This document shows positions 1-5,605 of a DNA stretch of 6,087 nt, one piece after another. Origin of the DNA: Caryophanales bacterium UBA5732 (lineage in GTDB: Bacteria; Bacillota_I; Bacilli_A; Izemoplasmatales; Hujiaoplasmataceae); NCBI GenBank assembly GCA_002419445.1, contig DIGC01000034.1, forward strand, positions 2,805-8,891, written 5' to 3'. The notes beneath the pieces are model-generated. The model saw nothing but the letters and a program-made list of their open reading frames with translations, did not search any database and was not told where the DNA came from. A program made the translations under genes and the position numbers. The number at the start of each line of letters is the position of its first letter. Positions within the stretch are counted from its first letter, which is position 1.

Positions 1-798
1 GAACTGAAGATTTTAAGAGTAATAAGAAACCTAAACATGAGTCATCCTATTGACATTCGCGCAACTTATTTAGGCGCTCACGCCTTACCGCAGAAATATA
101 AAGAAAATCGTGAAGATTTTATAAAAAAAATAATTATGGACTTGGAAATAATCAAAAGTGAAAACTTGGCTGATTACGTAGACGTATTTTGTGAATCAGG
201 AGCCTTTAATGCTCTTGAAACGCATAGAATTCTCAAGAGAGCTAAAGAATTAGGGTTTGAAATTAGAGTGCACACGGATGAAATAGATTCAATTGGCGGT
301 ACTAAGGTAGCGCTTGATTTGCGTGCAAAAACTATCGATCATTTAATGGCTATCACTGATGAAGATATCCTAAAAGTCGCTAAAACAGATACTATTGCTA
401 ATCTTTTACCATCAACATCTTTCTTCTTAAACAAAAATTTTGCTCCTGCAAGGAAACTGATTGATGCTGGCGCGGCTGTTAGTGTTTCAAGTGATTACAA
501 CCCAGGTTCAACGCCATCTGAAAATTATCAACTGACTCTACAAATTTCTGGCAATAAGTTAAGGATGTCTCCTTCAGAAATTTTAACTGCAGCGACGATA
601 AATCCGGCTTATAGTCTTGACATACACAAAAAAGTTGGTAGTATAGAAGTTGGAAAAGAAGCGGATATTTTACTTTTAAACTGCAAGAACTTAGATTACT
701 TTATCTATCATTATGGAATTAATCACACATATGCTGTTTTCAAGAGAGGTAAAATCGTTGTTAAAAATAGAAGCTTGGTTGAGGAGAATTTTTTATGA
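1..798 (+). CDS. hutI: Imidazolonepropionase, C-terminal part (5' end outside window)
   Basis: This enzyme hydrolyses 4-imidazolone-5-propionate to N-formimino-L-glutamate, the third step of histidine degradation, in the cytoplasm. The frame is open to base 1, and the 12 codons before the first ATG (37) read ELKILRVIRNLN, a segment conserved in HutI, so the ATG at 37 is internal and the gene begins outside the window. Visible marks of this amidohydrolase family, numbered from the first visible codon, are the substrate-pocket LGAHALP (His27), FCESGAF, VHTDE with the metal-ligand His91 and catalytic-type Glu94, DHL (His114), LLPSTSFFL and SSDYNPGS with the metal-ligand Asp165. The C-terminal NPAYSLDIHKKVGSIEVGKEADILLL is the usual beta-sandwich return of amidohydrolases. 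About 265 of roughly 410 residues are present. The N-terminal HxH metal motif cannot be checked. The stop codon overlaps the next start (ATGA), which implies translational coupling. Confidence 0.96.
   Translation, partial: ELKILRVIRNLNMSHPIDIRATYLGAHALPQKYKENREDFIKKIIMDLEIIKSENLADYVDVFCESGAFNALETHRILKRAKELGFEIRVHTDEIDSIGGTKVALDLRAKTIDHLMAITDEDILKVAKTDTIANLLPSTSFFLNKNFAPARKLIDAGAAVSVSSDYNPGSTPSENYQLTLQISGNKLRMSPSEILTAATINPAYSLDIHKKVGSIEVGKEADILLLNCKNLDYFIYHYGINHTYAVFKRGKIVVKNRSLVEENFL
781..786 (+). promoter_or_regulatory. RBS of the cyclodeaminase gene, inside hutI
   Basis: GAGGAG sits 8 bases before the ATG at 795, within the last codons of hutI. Together with the ATGA stop/start overlap it supports the chosen start and reinitiation by ribosomes finishing hutI. 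Confidence 0.8.
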
Positions 799-1436
799 AA
801 TTAGTTGATTTAAAAGTATGCGATTTTTTAGATGAGTTAGCTTCTTCATCCCCAGCTCCTGGCGGTGGAAGTGTCAGTGCTCTTGCTGGTGCTAATGGAT
901 GTAGCTTAATTCTGATGGTTAGTAATCTTACAATTGGTAAGAAAAAATTTAAAATTCTTGATTTGAAAATTCAAAATTCTTATTTAAGTAGTATAGAAAT
1001 ATTCAAAAGAAATAAAAATGAATTTACTGAATTAATTGATTTGGACACTGATGCTTTTAACAAATTGATGGAAGCTTATCAATTGCCAAAAGAGACAGAT
1101 GAAGAGATAATTAAAAGGACAAAGGAAATCGATAAGGCAACTTTAGGGTGTATAAAAGTTCCTCTTAAAGTCGCCGCTTTAGGTTTAGAGTCTTTGAGAG
1201 AAATAGAAAATATAATTGAATATTCTAACAAGAACACAATCTCAGATCAAGGAGTGAGCATATTAATGCTTTATTCTGCAATTGAGGGTGCTGCAATGAA
1301 CGTTTTAATTAATTTACTAAATATTAATGATGAAGAATTAAAAAAAGAATTTAAACATTCGATTAATAACATATTATTAGAAACAGATGACTTAAAAGAA
1401 AAGTTGTTAGATGAAATTAAATATCTTTTAAAATAA
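795..1436 (+). CDS. fchA: Formimidoyltetrahydrofolate cyclodeaminase (FTCD_C/FchA family)
   Basis: It is predicted to convert 5-formimino-tetrahydrofolate to 5,10-methenyl-tetrahydrofolate plus ammonia, saving the one-carbon unit released from histidine. The 213-residue length fits a stand-alone cyclodeaminase, which in animals is the C-terminal domain of bifunctional FTCD. Family marks are the N-terminal loop PAPGGGS (residues 20-26) followed by a small-residue helix VSALAGANG, the acidic segment LIDLDTDAFNKLM (80-92) followed by LPKET, and a mostly helical remainder with VPLKVA. The start ATG lies inside the hutI stop (ATGA, 795-798) with GAGGAG at 781-786 as RBS. The gene position directly after hutI supports the role. 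The partner glutamate formiminotransferase is not in the window and is expected upstream. The symbol fchA is by family; some genomes label such genes ftcD. Confidence 0.9.
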   Translation: MKLVDLKVCDFLDELASSSPAPGGGSVSALAGANGCSLILMVSNLTIGKKKFKILDLKIQNSYLSSIEIFKRNKNEFTELIDLDTDAFNKLMEAYQLPKETDEEIIKRTKEIDKATLGCIKVPLKVAALGLESLREIENIIEYSNKNTISDQGVSILMLYSAIEGAAMNVLINLLNINDEELKKEFKHSINNILLETDDLKEKLLDEIKYLLK

Positions 1437-1439
1437 TTT

Positions 1440-1445
1440 AGGAGG
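1440..1445 (+). promoter_or_regulatory. RBS of the transaldolase-family gene
   Basis: AGGAGG, a full match to the anti-Shine-Dalgarno core, lies 6 bases before the ATG at 1452, in the 15-base gap after the cyclodeaminase stop. It fixes the start and predicts strong translation. Confidence 0.88.
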
Positions 1446-1451
1446 AATGAA

Positions 1452-2096
1452 ATGAGAATATTCGCTGATACAGCAATTATCAAAGAGATTGAAGAGGTAG
1501 CTAAATGGGGAATTATATCTGGAGTTACTACTAATCCTTCTTTAATCGCAAAATCTGGCATTACTCTCGAAGATGCCATTCGCAAAATTGTAAGCTTGGT
1601 CGACGGTCCTATTAGTGCTGAAGTCGCGGAGTCAGATGCTATTTCCATGGTTGAAGAAGCTAAAATATATGCGAAGATGCACAAAAACATCGTTATCAAA
1701 ATTCCTATGACTATTGAGGGAGTAAAAGCAGTAAAAACATTGAGTTCCTTGGGTATAAAAACAAATGTAACATTAGTGTTTTCGCCATCACAAGCTTTAA
1801 TGGCCGCTTCAGCAGGAGCAACTTATGTCTCTCCATTTATGGGCCGACTCGATGATTTAACTAAAACTGAAGATGCTGGATTTAAGCTTTTAAAAGACAT
1901 CAAAGAAATGTTTAAAACCTATAACTTTAAAACACAGATTATTGCTGCCTCGATCAGGCATTTGGAGCATGTGAATCAATCAATTAAGGCTGGAGCAGAT
2001 ATCGCAACGATACCTTACAACGTTTTGCTGGAAATGGTTAAACACGAGTTAACTGATAAGGGTTTAAAGATATTTAGAGAGGCGGCAAATAAATAA
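1452..2096 (+). CDS. Small transaldolase (TalC/FSA-type subfamily, transaldolase-like active site)
   Basis: A 214-residue single-domain TIM barrel of the compact transaldolase/fructose-6-phosphate aldolase (MipB/TalC) subfamily, a class I Schiff-base aldolase acting on sugar phosphates in the cytoplasm. Visible marks are FADTA (4-8), GVTTNPSLIAKSG (24-36), the Schiff-base lysine Lys83 in VIKIPMT, NVTLVFSPSQA (105-115), YVSPFMGRLDD (125-135) and the phosphate-site-like AASIRH. Two positions separate the subfamily's activities. Fructose-6-phosphate aldolase of E. coli has Gln59 and Tyr131, while true transaldolases have Glu and Phe. Here the aligned residues are Glu57 (SAEV) and Phe129 (SPF), so transaldolase (sedoheptulose-7-phosphate + glyceraldehyde-3-phosphate exchange) is more likely than free dihydroxyacetone aldolase activity. 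It probably serves the non-oxidative pentose phosphate pathway. Its place in a histidine operon is not explained by its chemistry. Confidence 0.92.
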   Translation: MRIFADTAIIKEIEEVAKWGIISGVTTNPSLIAKSGITLEDAIRKIVSLVDGPISAEVAESDAISMVEEAKIYAKMHKNIVIKIPMTIEGVKAVKTLSSLGIKTNVTLVFSPSQALMAASAGATYVSPFMGRLDDLTKTEDAGFKLLKDIKEMFKTYNFKTQIIAASIRHLEHVNQSIKAGADIATIPYNVLLEMVKHELTDKGLKIFREAANK

Positions 2097-2098
2097 TC

Positions 2099-2545
2099 AT
2101 GATGAATGATGAGATAATGAGCTTAGCAAAACAAGCTTTTAATCAAACATGGGACTATATAGAAAAAGATAATCGTACAGTAGAAGAAACATTAAAAATG
2201 ATTGACCTAACTTTTAAATCAAAATACTATTGGTCTTTAGTTGGGAATCATGTCCATTTTATTAGGAGTAATTGGCAAGTTTCAAGAGTATTTGCAGAAG
2301 CTAATCTTTTAGAAGCAAGTTTATATTATGCTAAAAGAGTCTTAGATGACACATTAAAACTTAACCTGCAAGATTTCGATTTATTCTTTGCTTATGAAGC
2401 TAATGTTAGAGCCTATCATTTAATTAAAGACTTTACTCATCGTGATTTGATGCTAAAAAAAGCAAAAGCCTCAATAAATGGCATTGAAAAAGATTCTGAC
2501 AAACGATACTGCTTATTGGAACTTGAAAAGATATTGAAATTATAA
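2099..2545 (+). CDS. Conserved hypothetical protein, helical (TPR-like)
   Basis: I cannot assign a function. The 148-residue soluble protein has no signal peptide, membrane segment or cysteine-rich site; its single Cys is near the C terminus. It looks all-helical, with alternating hydrophobic and charged stretches that resemble paired TPR-type helices. The most conserved-looking part is residues 45-106: a WSLVGN turn, then RSNWQVSRVFAE, EASLYYAKRVL and DFDLFFAYEANVRAY. This pattern recalls a widespread uncharacterised family in Gram-positive bacteria in which an RxxWQxSRV helix is followed by a DxDLxFAYEAxAR helix; that recollection is from memory. The gap from the preceding stop is 2 bases. 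No good RBS lies before ATG 2099 (the purine run GAGAGG at 2077-2082 is far away), so coupling to the transaldolase gene is likely. Starts at 2102 or 2117 are possible. It is the last gene of its operon. Confidence 0.78.
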   Translation: MMNDEIMSLAKQAFNQTWDYIEKDNRTVEETLKMIDLTFKSKYYWSLVGNHVHFIRSNWQVSRVFAEANLLEASLYYAKRVLDDTLKLNLQDFDLFFAYEANVRAYHLIKDFTHRDLMLKKAKASINGIEKDSDKRYCLLELEKILKL

Positions 2546-2553
2546 GAAATTAT

Positions 2554-2598
2554 AGATATCGGTTATTTAGATTTTTCTAAAATTCCGATATCTTTTTT
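2554..2598 (+). terminator. Rho-independent terminator of the hut-side operon
   Basis: A 9-bp stem, AGATATCGG (2554-2562) with CCGATATCT (2585-2593), is followed by a T run at 2593-2598. A second inner stem, TTTAG (2566-2570) with CTAAA (2577-2581), extends the hairpin across a 3x3 internal loop and closes on a 6-base loop. It lies 8 bases after the stop of the hypothetical gene and just ahead of the TetR promoter, so it marks the operon boundary. Confidence 0.88.
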
Positions 2599-2613
2599 AT
2601 GATTTTTTTGTGA

Positions 2614-2650
2614 TGACAAGTCAATTTGTTTGACAACTGACAACTTGTCA
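2614..2650. promoter_or_regulatory. Predicted TetR operator: cluster of TGACAA half-sites
   Basis: TGACAA occurs at 2614-2619, 2631-2636 and 2638-2643, and its complement TTGTCA at 2645-2650. The last two form a perfect 6+6 palindrome around one base (TGACAACTTGTCA, 2638-2650). TGACAAC is also tandemly repeated (2631-2644), and an outer inverted repeat ATGACAAGT/ACTTGTCAT spans 2613-2651. The sites overlap the -35 box and fill the spacer up to the -10 box. Inferred role: binding of the downstream TetR-family protein here would block RNA polymerase, giving autorepression of the regulator and the transporter. Confidence 0.72.
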
Positions 2651-2658
2651 TATAGAAT
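2630..2658 (+). promoter_or_regulatory. Sigma-A-type promoter of the tetR-ABC unit
   Basis: A perfect -35 box TTGACA (2630-2635) is followed by a 17-base spacer and the -10 box TAGAAT (2653-2658; 5 of 6 matches to TATAAT). Transcription should start around 2664-2666, which leaves a leader of only about a dozen bases and puts the RBS almost at the 5' end of the mRNA. The spacer holds the TGACAA palindrome, as expected for a repressible promoter. Confidence 0.78.
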
Positions 2659-2664
2659 ATGTAC

Positions 2665-2670
2665 GAGGTG
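2665..2670 (+). promoter_or_regulatory. RBS that sets the TetR start at 2677
   Basis: GAGGTG lies 6 bases before the ATG at 2677. The in-frame ATG at 2659 has no RBS and directly abuts the -10 box, so it would be upstream of the transcription start. The shorter start is therefore preferred. Confidence 0.82.
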
Positions 2671-2676
2671 AGATTA

Positions 2677-3300
2677 ATGCCCAGTAATACGTTTTTAAAT
2701 TTATCAAAAGAGAAACAAGAAAAAATAATCCAATGTGCTTTAACTGAATTTTCTGATAATCCATTTTCCGAAGTTTCTATTAATAAAATTGTAAAAAACT
2801 CCGAAATTTCCAGAGGTAGTTTTTATACGTATTTCGCGGATAAATACGATTTATTAGTCTATCTTTTGGATTTATTTAAAGATAAGATGAGGAATAAAAT
2901 GTTTGAGTTAAATCAAGGCTTTCAAGGCGATTTAAAATCATTGATTGTCGGAACTCATCAACACATTTTTGAACTTTATCAAAATCAAACTAATAAAAAA
3001 TTTCTTTTTAATGTCATTATTTATTTTCATACTCATAGCGATGAAGAACTTAAAAGCCAAAGAGAACAATTATCTTTTTTAGGTGATTGCAACGAGATTT
3101 ACAATGTCTTAGATTTAAAGCAATTTAAGCTTACTTCTGAAAAAGCTATTAAACAAACAATTGATATTGCTTTTTCGATTTTAAAAAACGTTTTATTTAT
3201 TTCGGCAACAAAAAAATTAGATTATCACGAATCAAAGACCTTGCTTGAAGATTATTTGAATATTCTTGAACAAGGCTATAGGGAGGCACAAAATGCTTAA
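2677..3300 (+). CDS. TetR/AcrR-family transcriptional repressor
   Basis: A 207-residue regulator with an N-terminal TetR DNA-binding domain and a ligand-binding/dimerisation domain of no recognised specificity. It begins MPSNTFLNLSKEKQEKIIQCALTEF (helix 1). The helix-turn-helix covers about residues 33-54 (VSINKIVKNSEISRGSFYTYFADK), with SRGSFYTYF as recognition helix and the typical FxDKxDLL that follows. Residues 60-207 look helical and are not conserved enough to name a ligand. The start at 2677 is chosen over 2659 because of its RBS and because 2659 abuts the -10 box. The gene overlaps the ABC transporter gene by 8 bases, and its promoter carries an inverted-repeat cluster. Inferred role: it represses its own promoter and so controls the transporter, being released by a small, probably hydrophobic or toxic, molecule. 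Confidence 0.93.
   Translation: MPSNTFLNLSKEKQEKIIQCALTEFSDNPFSEVSINKIVKNSEISRGSFYTYFADKYDLLVYLLDLFKDKMRNKMFELNQGFQGDLKSLIVGTHQHIFELYQNQTNKKFLFNVIIYFHTHSDEELKSQREQLSFLGDCNEIYNVLDLKQFKLTSEKAIKQTIDIAFSILKNVLFISATKKLDYHESKTLLEDYLNILEQGYREAQNA
3281..3286 (+). promoter_or_regulatory. RBS of the ABC transporter inside tetR
   Basis: GGGAGG ends 6 bases before the ATG at 3293. An upstream in-frame TTG at 3266 has no comparable RBS, and starting there would add nine residues before the normal ABC N terminus (MLKLQNISKTY). The start at 3293 is therefore preferred. Confidence 0.85.
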
Positions 3301-5512
3301 ATTACAAAATATTTCCAAAACTTATGTTATAGGTGAATTTTCACAAGACGCTCTAGACAATATCACTATTGAATTCAGAAAAGCTGAATTTGTTACTGTT
3401 TTAGGACCATCTGGATGCGGAAAGACAACAATGCTTAATGTCATCGGTGGCTTAGATCACGCTGATAAAGGTGATTTAATTATCAACGATAAGTCAACCA
3501 AAAACTTTACCGATCAAGAATGGGACATGTACCGTAATAATTCAATAGGTTTCATTTTCCAATCCCATAACCTAATTTCACATTTAAGTGTTTTGCAAAA
3601 TGTTGAAATGGGCTTATCTTTAAGTGGAGTATCTCGAAGCGAAGCTAAAAAAAGAGCGATTGAAGTGCTAGATAGAGTGGGATTAAAAGACCATATCCAC
3701 AAAAGACCAAATCAATTGTCTGGTGGACAAAGTCAAAGAGTTGCTATCGCTAGAGCTTTAGCTAATAATCCTGATGTAATTTTGGCAGATGAACCGACAG
3801 GATCACTCGATTCCGAAACATCAATTCAAATTCTCGATTTAATAAAAGACATCGCAAAAGATAAATTGGTTGTTATGGTTACACATGATTCTGAGATGGC
3901 TTATCGGTATGCATCAAGAATCGTTAAATTAAAAGACGGGAAAGTTATTAATGATTCAAATCCAATTAAAGAAGACATCAAAGATGATTCTAAATTGGAT
4001 TTAAAGAAAACAGCAATGTCTTTTAAAACCGCATTGGTATCATCTTTAAATAATATTAGAACAAAATTAGGAAGAACATTACTAACAGCTTTTGCTGGTA
4101 GTATTGGAATTGTTGGTATAGCTTTAATTTTATCGCTATCTAATGGGCTAGGTCAAGAAATTGACAAGTTTGAAAGAGAAACATTATCAGGTTATCCTAT
4201 AACCATTACAGAATCTAGGCTAGATTTTGAGAAAATGAGACAAGCCACAGAAACTGACTTAGAAATGTATCCCGAACAAGGGTTTGCGACCATGTACGAT
4301 GAAAATCGTTTCCAAAGTTTTTTTGTTGAAAATGTCATTACCGACGCTTACATTGAATATGTTGATAATTACGTGACAGGAGATGGGTTAGAGACCCTAA
4401 GTGGTGTTAAGTACCAAAGAAAAGTCAATATGTCATTGCTCAAATTTATGCAGATTCCGCTGGTAGGGGATATGTATTTCCCAGTTTATACGGAAACTAT
4501 CGTTGAAAATGAAGATTCTAATCCAGCAGATGTATTTGGTTTTGACTTCTCATTCTTTACTCTATTGCCTGAAGGCGATGTGTTTAATAATAATTATGAG
4601 ATTATCTACGGAAATCCTGTTTCCCAAGATTATGAAAATCAGAATTTTCAAGTCTATCTAGTTGTCGATGAATATAACAGAATCTATAAATCAACTCTAA
4701 CTGTATTAGGATTTGATACGGCATCAGAGACAGAATTTAGCTTTGAAGAAATAATTGGAACTGAGTTTAAACTTTACATGGGCGAATATAATGTTCAAAC
4801 TAGTGATATTAATGAAGCAATGGATCTAACAATTGCGGGAATAATTAGAGCTAAAGAAGGTTCTAATGTAGCTCTTTTATATAATGGATTAGGATATACT
4901 TCTGATTTGGCTGATTACTTATATACAAATTTTCCAGAAGAAGTAGGTGCTATTGATACTATTTCCTTATATCCAAGCAATTTTGAAAATAAAGATTTAG
5001 TCAAAACATATTTAGATAAATATAATATCGATAAAACTGAAACCGAAAAAATCGAATATGTTGACCAAGCAGCTACTATAACATCAATGGTTGGGGGAGT
5101 CATTGATACTATTTCAATAGTTTTAATTGCCTTCGCTGCCATTTCATTGATAGTATCATCGATTATGATTGCGATAATAACTTACATCTCAGTTATCGAG
5201 AGAACAAAAGAAATTGGTGTATTAAGAGCTTTAGGTGCAAGAAAAAAAGATATTTCACGTGTATTCAACGCCGAAAATTTAATTATTGGTTTTGCAGCTG
5301 GAGTTGTTGGTATATTGGTAAGTATTTTATTAATAATCCCTATAAACGTAATTATTAACAATTTAGCTGAAATCCCTAATGTAGCTAAGCTTTCATTTTT
5401 ACATATTTCCTTCTTAATTCTTGTTAGTGTTTTATTAGCTTACATCGCCGGATATATACCTGCTAGAATGGCATCAAAGAAGGACCCTGTAATCGCTTTA
5501 AGGACAGAGTAA
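3293..5512 (+). CDS. ABC transporter with fused ATPase and FtsX/MacB-type permease
   Basis: A 739-residue membrane protein joining an ATPase and a type VII (MacB/FtsX) permease; two copies should form the transporter. The ATPase spans about residues 1-225: Walker A GPSGCGKT (38-45), Q-loop Gln90, signature LSGGQ (142-146), Walker B VILADE (162-167), D-loop SLD (171-173) and H-loop His198. All catalytic residues are intact. TM1 is about 262-282, then an extracytoplasmic region of about 320 residues (285-605), then TM2 (606-632), the coupling segment ERTKEIGVLRALGA (636-649), TM3 (662-690) and TM4 (702-722), ending PARMASKKDPVIALRTE. This four-TM layout is typical of mechanotransmission exporters of peptides, drugs or lipoproteins. 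No membrane-fusion partner is adjacent, as is common in single-membrane bacteria. Substrate is unknown. Overlap with tetR implies joint, inducible expression. Confidence 0.94.
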   Translation: MLKLQNISKTYVIGEFSQDALDNITIEFRKAEFVTVLGPSGCGKTTMLNVIGGLDHADKGDLIINDKSTKNFTDQEWDMYRNNSIGFIFQSHNLISHLSVLQNVEMGLSLSGVSRSEAKKRAIEVLDRVGLKDHIHKRPNQLSGGQSQRVAIARALANNPDVILADEPTGSLDSETSIQILDLIKDIAKDKLVVMVTHDSEMAYRYASRIVKLKDGKVINDSNPIKEDIKDDSKLDLKKTAMSFKTALVSSLNNIRTKLGRTLLTAFAGSIGIVGIALILSLSNGLGQEIDKFERETLSGYPITITESRLDFEKMRQATETDLEMYPEQGFATMYDENRFQSFFVENVITDAYIEYVDNYVTGDGLETLSGVKYQRKVNMSLLKFMQIPLVGDMYFPVYTETIVENEDSNPADVFGFDFSFFTLLPEGDVFNNNYEIIYGNPVSQDYENQNFQVYLVVDEYNRIYKSTLTVLGFDTASETEFSFEEIIGTEFKLYMGEYNVQTSDINEAMDLTIAGIIRAKEGSNVALLYNGLGYTSDLADYLYTNFPEEVGAIDTISLYPSNFENKDLVKTYLDKYNIDKTETEKIEYVDQAATITSMVGGVIDTISIVLIAFAAISLIVSSIMIAIITYISVIERTKEIGVLRALGARKKDISRVFNAENLIIGFAAGVVGILVSILLIIPINVIINNLAEIPNVAKLSFLHISFLILVSVLLAYIAGYIPARMASKKDPVIALRTE

Positions 5513-5527
5513 AGTTGAAAAATTAAA

Positions 5528-5556
5528 TATACAAAAAAAATCTTATATGGTATAAT
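5528..5556 (+). promoter_or_regulatory. Predicted extended -10 promoter for the alpha-oxoamine synthase gene
   Basis: A consensus -10 box TATAAT (5551-5556) is preceded by TGG (5548-5550), making a TGnTATAAT extended -10. A weak -35 candidate, TATACA (5528-5533, 4 of 6 matches), is 17 bases upstream. Transcription would start near 5562-5564, in the loop of the terminator hairpin, so the new mRNA would carry only its right arm. The position before an isolated gene with its own RBS supports a real promoter; the AT-rich context lowers certainty. Confidence 0.65.
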
Positions 5557-5591
5557 TGCTTGAGTCAAGCAAATTACCATATATTTTTTTT
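5544..5591. terminator. Hairpin terminator of the tetR-ABC unit, possibly bidirectional
   Basis: Outer stem TATATGGTA (5544-5552) pairs with TACCATATA (5575-5583). Inner stem TTGCTTG (5556-5562) pairs with CAAGCAA (5566-5572) around the loop AGT. A T run (5584-5591) follows on the + strand, and an A run (5533-5540) precedes it, so the structure could also stop minus-strand transcripts. It lies 31 bases after the transporter stop codon. Confidence 0.87.
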
Positions 5592-5593
5592 AT

Positions 5594-5598
5594 GGAGG
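5594..5598 (+). promoter_or_regulatory. RBS of the alpha-oxoamine synthase gene
   Basis: GGAGG lies 7 bases before the ATG at 5606, immediately after the terminator T run. It fixes the start of the last gene. Confidence 0.88.
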
Positions 5599-5605
5599 TA
5601 AATTT

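Noticed and set aside
37..39. ATG at 37 as the start of hutI
   Set aside because: The frame stays open to the window edge and the preceding codons match conserved HutI sequence; starting here would drop a third of the enzyme including the HxH metal site.
1271..1699. 142-codon open frame on the - strand
   Set aside because: It lies antisense across the ends of the cyclodeaminase and transaldolase genes, both of which have clear family motifs. Its product has no recognisable domain and reflects low-complexity antisense reading.
2546..2676. Riboswitch or structured leader ahead of tetR
   Set aside because: The structure present is explained by a terminator of the preceding operon and by inverted repeats overlapping the promoter; the predicted leader is only about a dozen bases.
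3514..3702. 62-codon open frame on the - strand inside the ABC ATPase
   Set aside because: It is antisense to the highly conserved Q-loop region, with no domain and no sign of a separate gene.
4915..5142. 75-codon open frame on the - strand inside the permease
   Set aside because: It is antisense to the TM2 region of the transporter and its apparent hydrophobicity mirrors that coding sequence.
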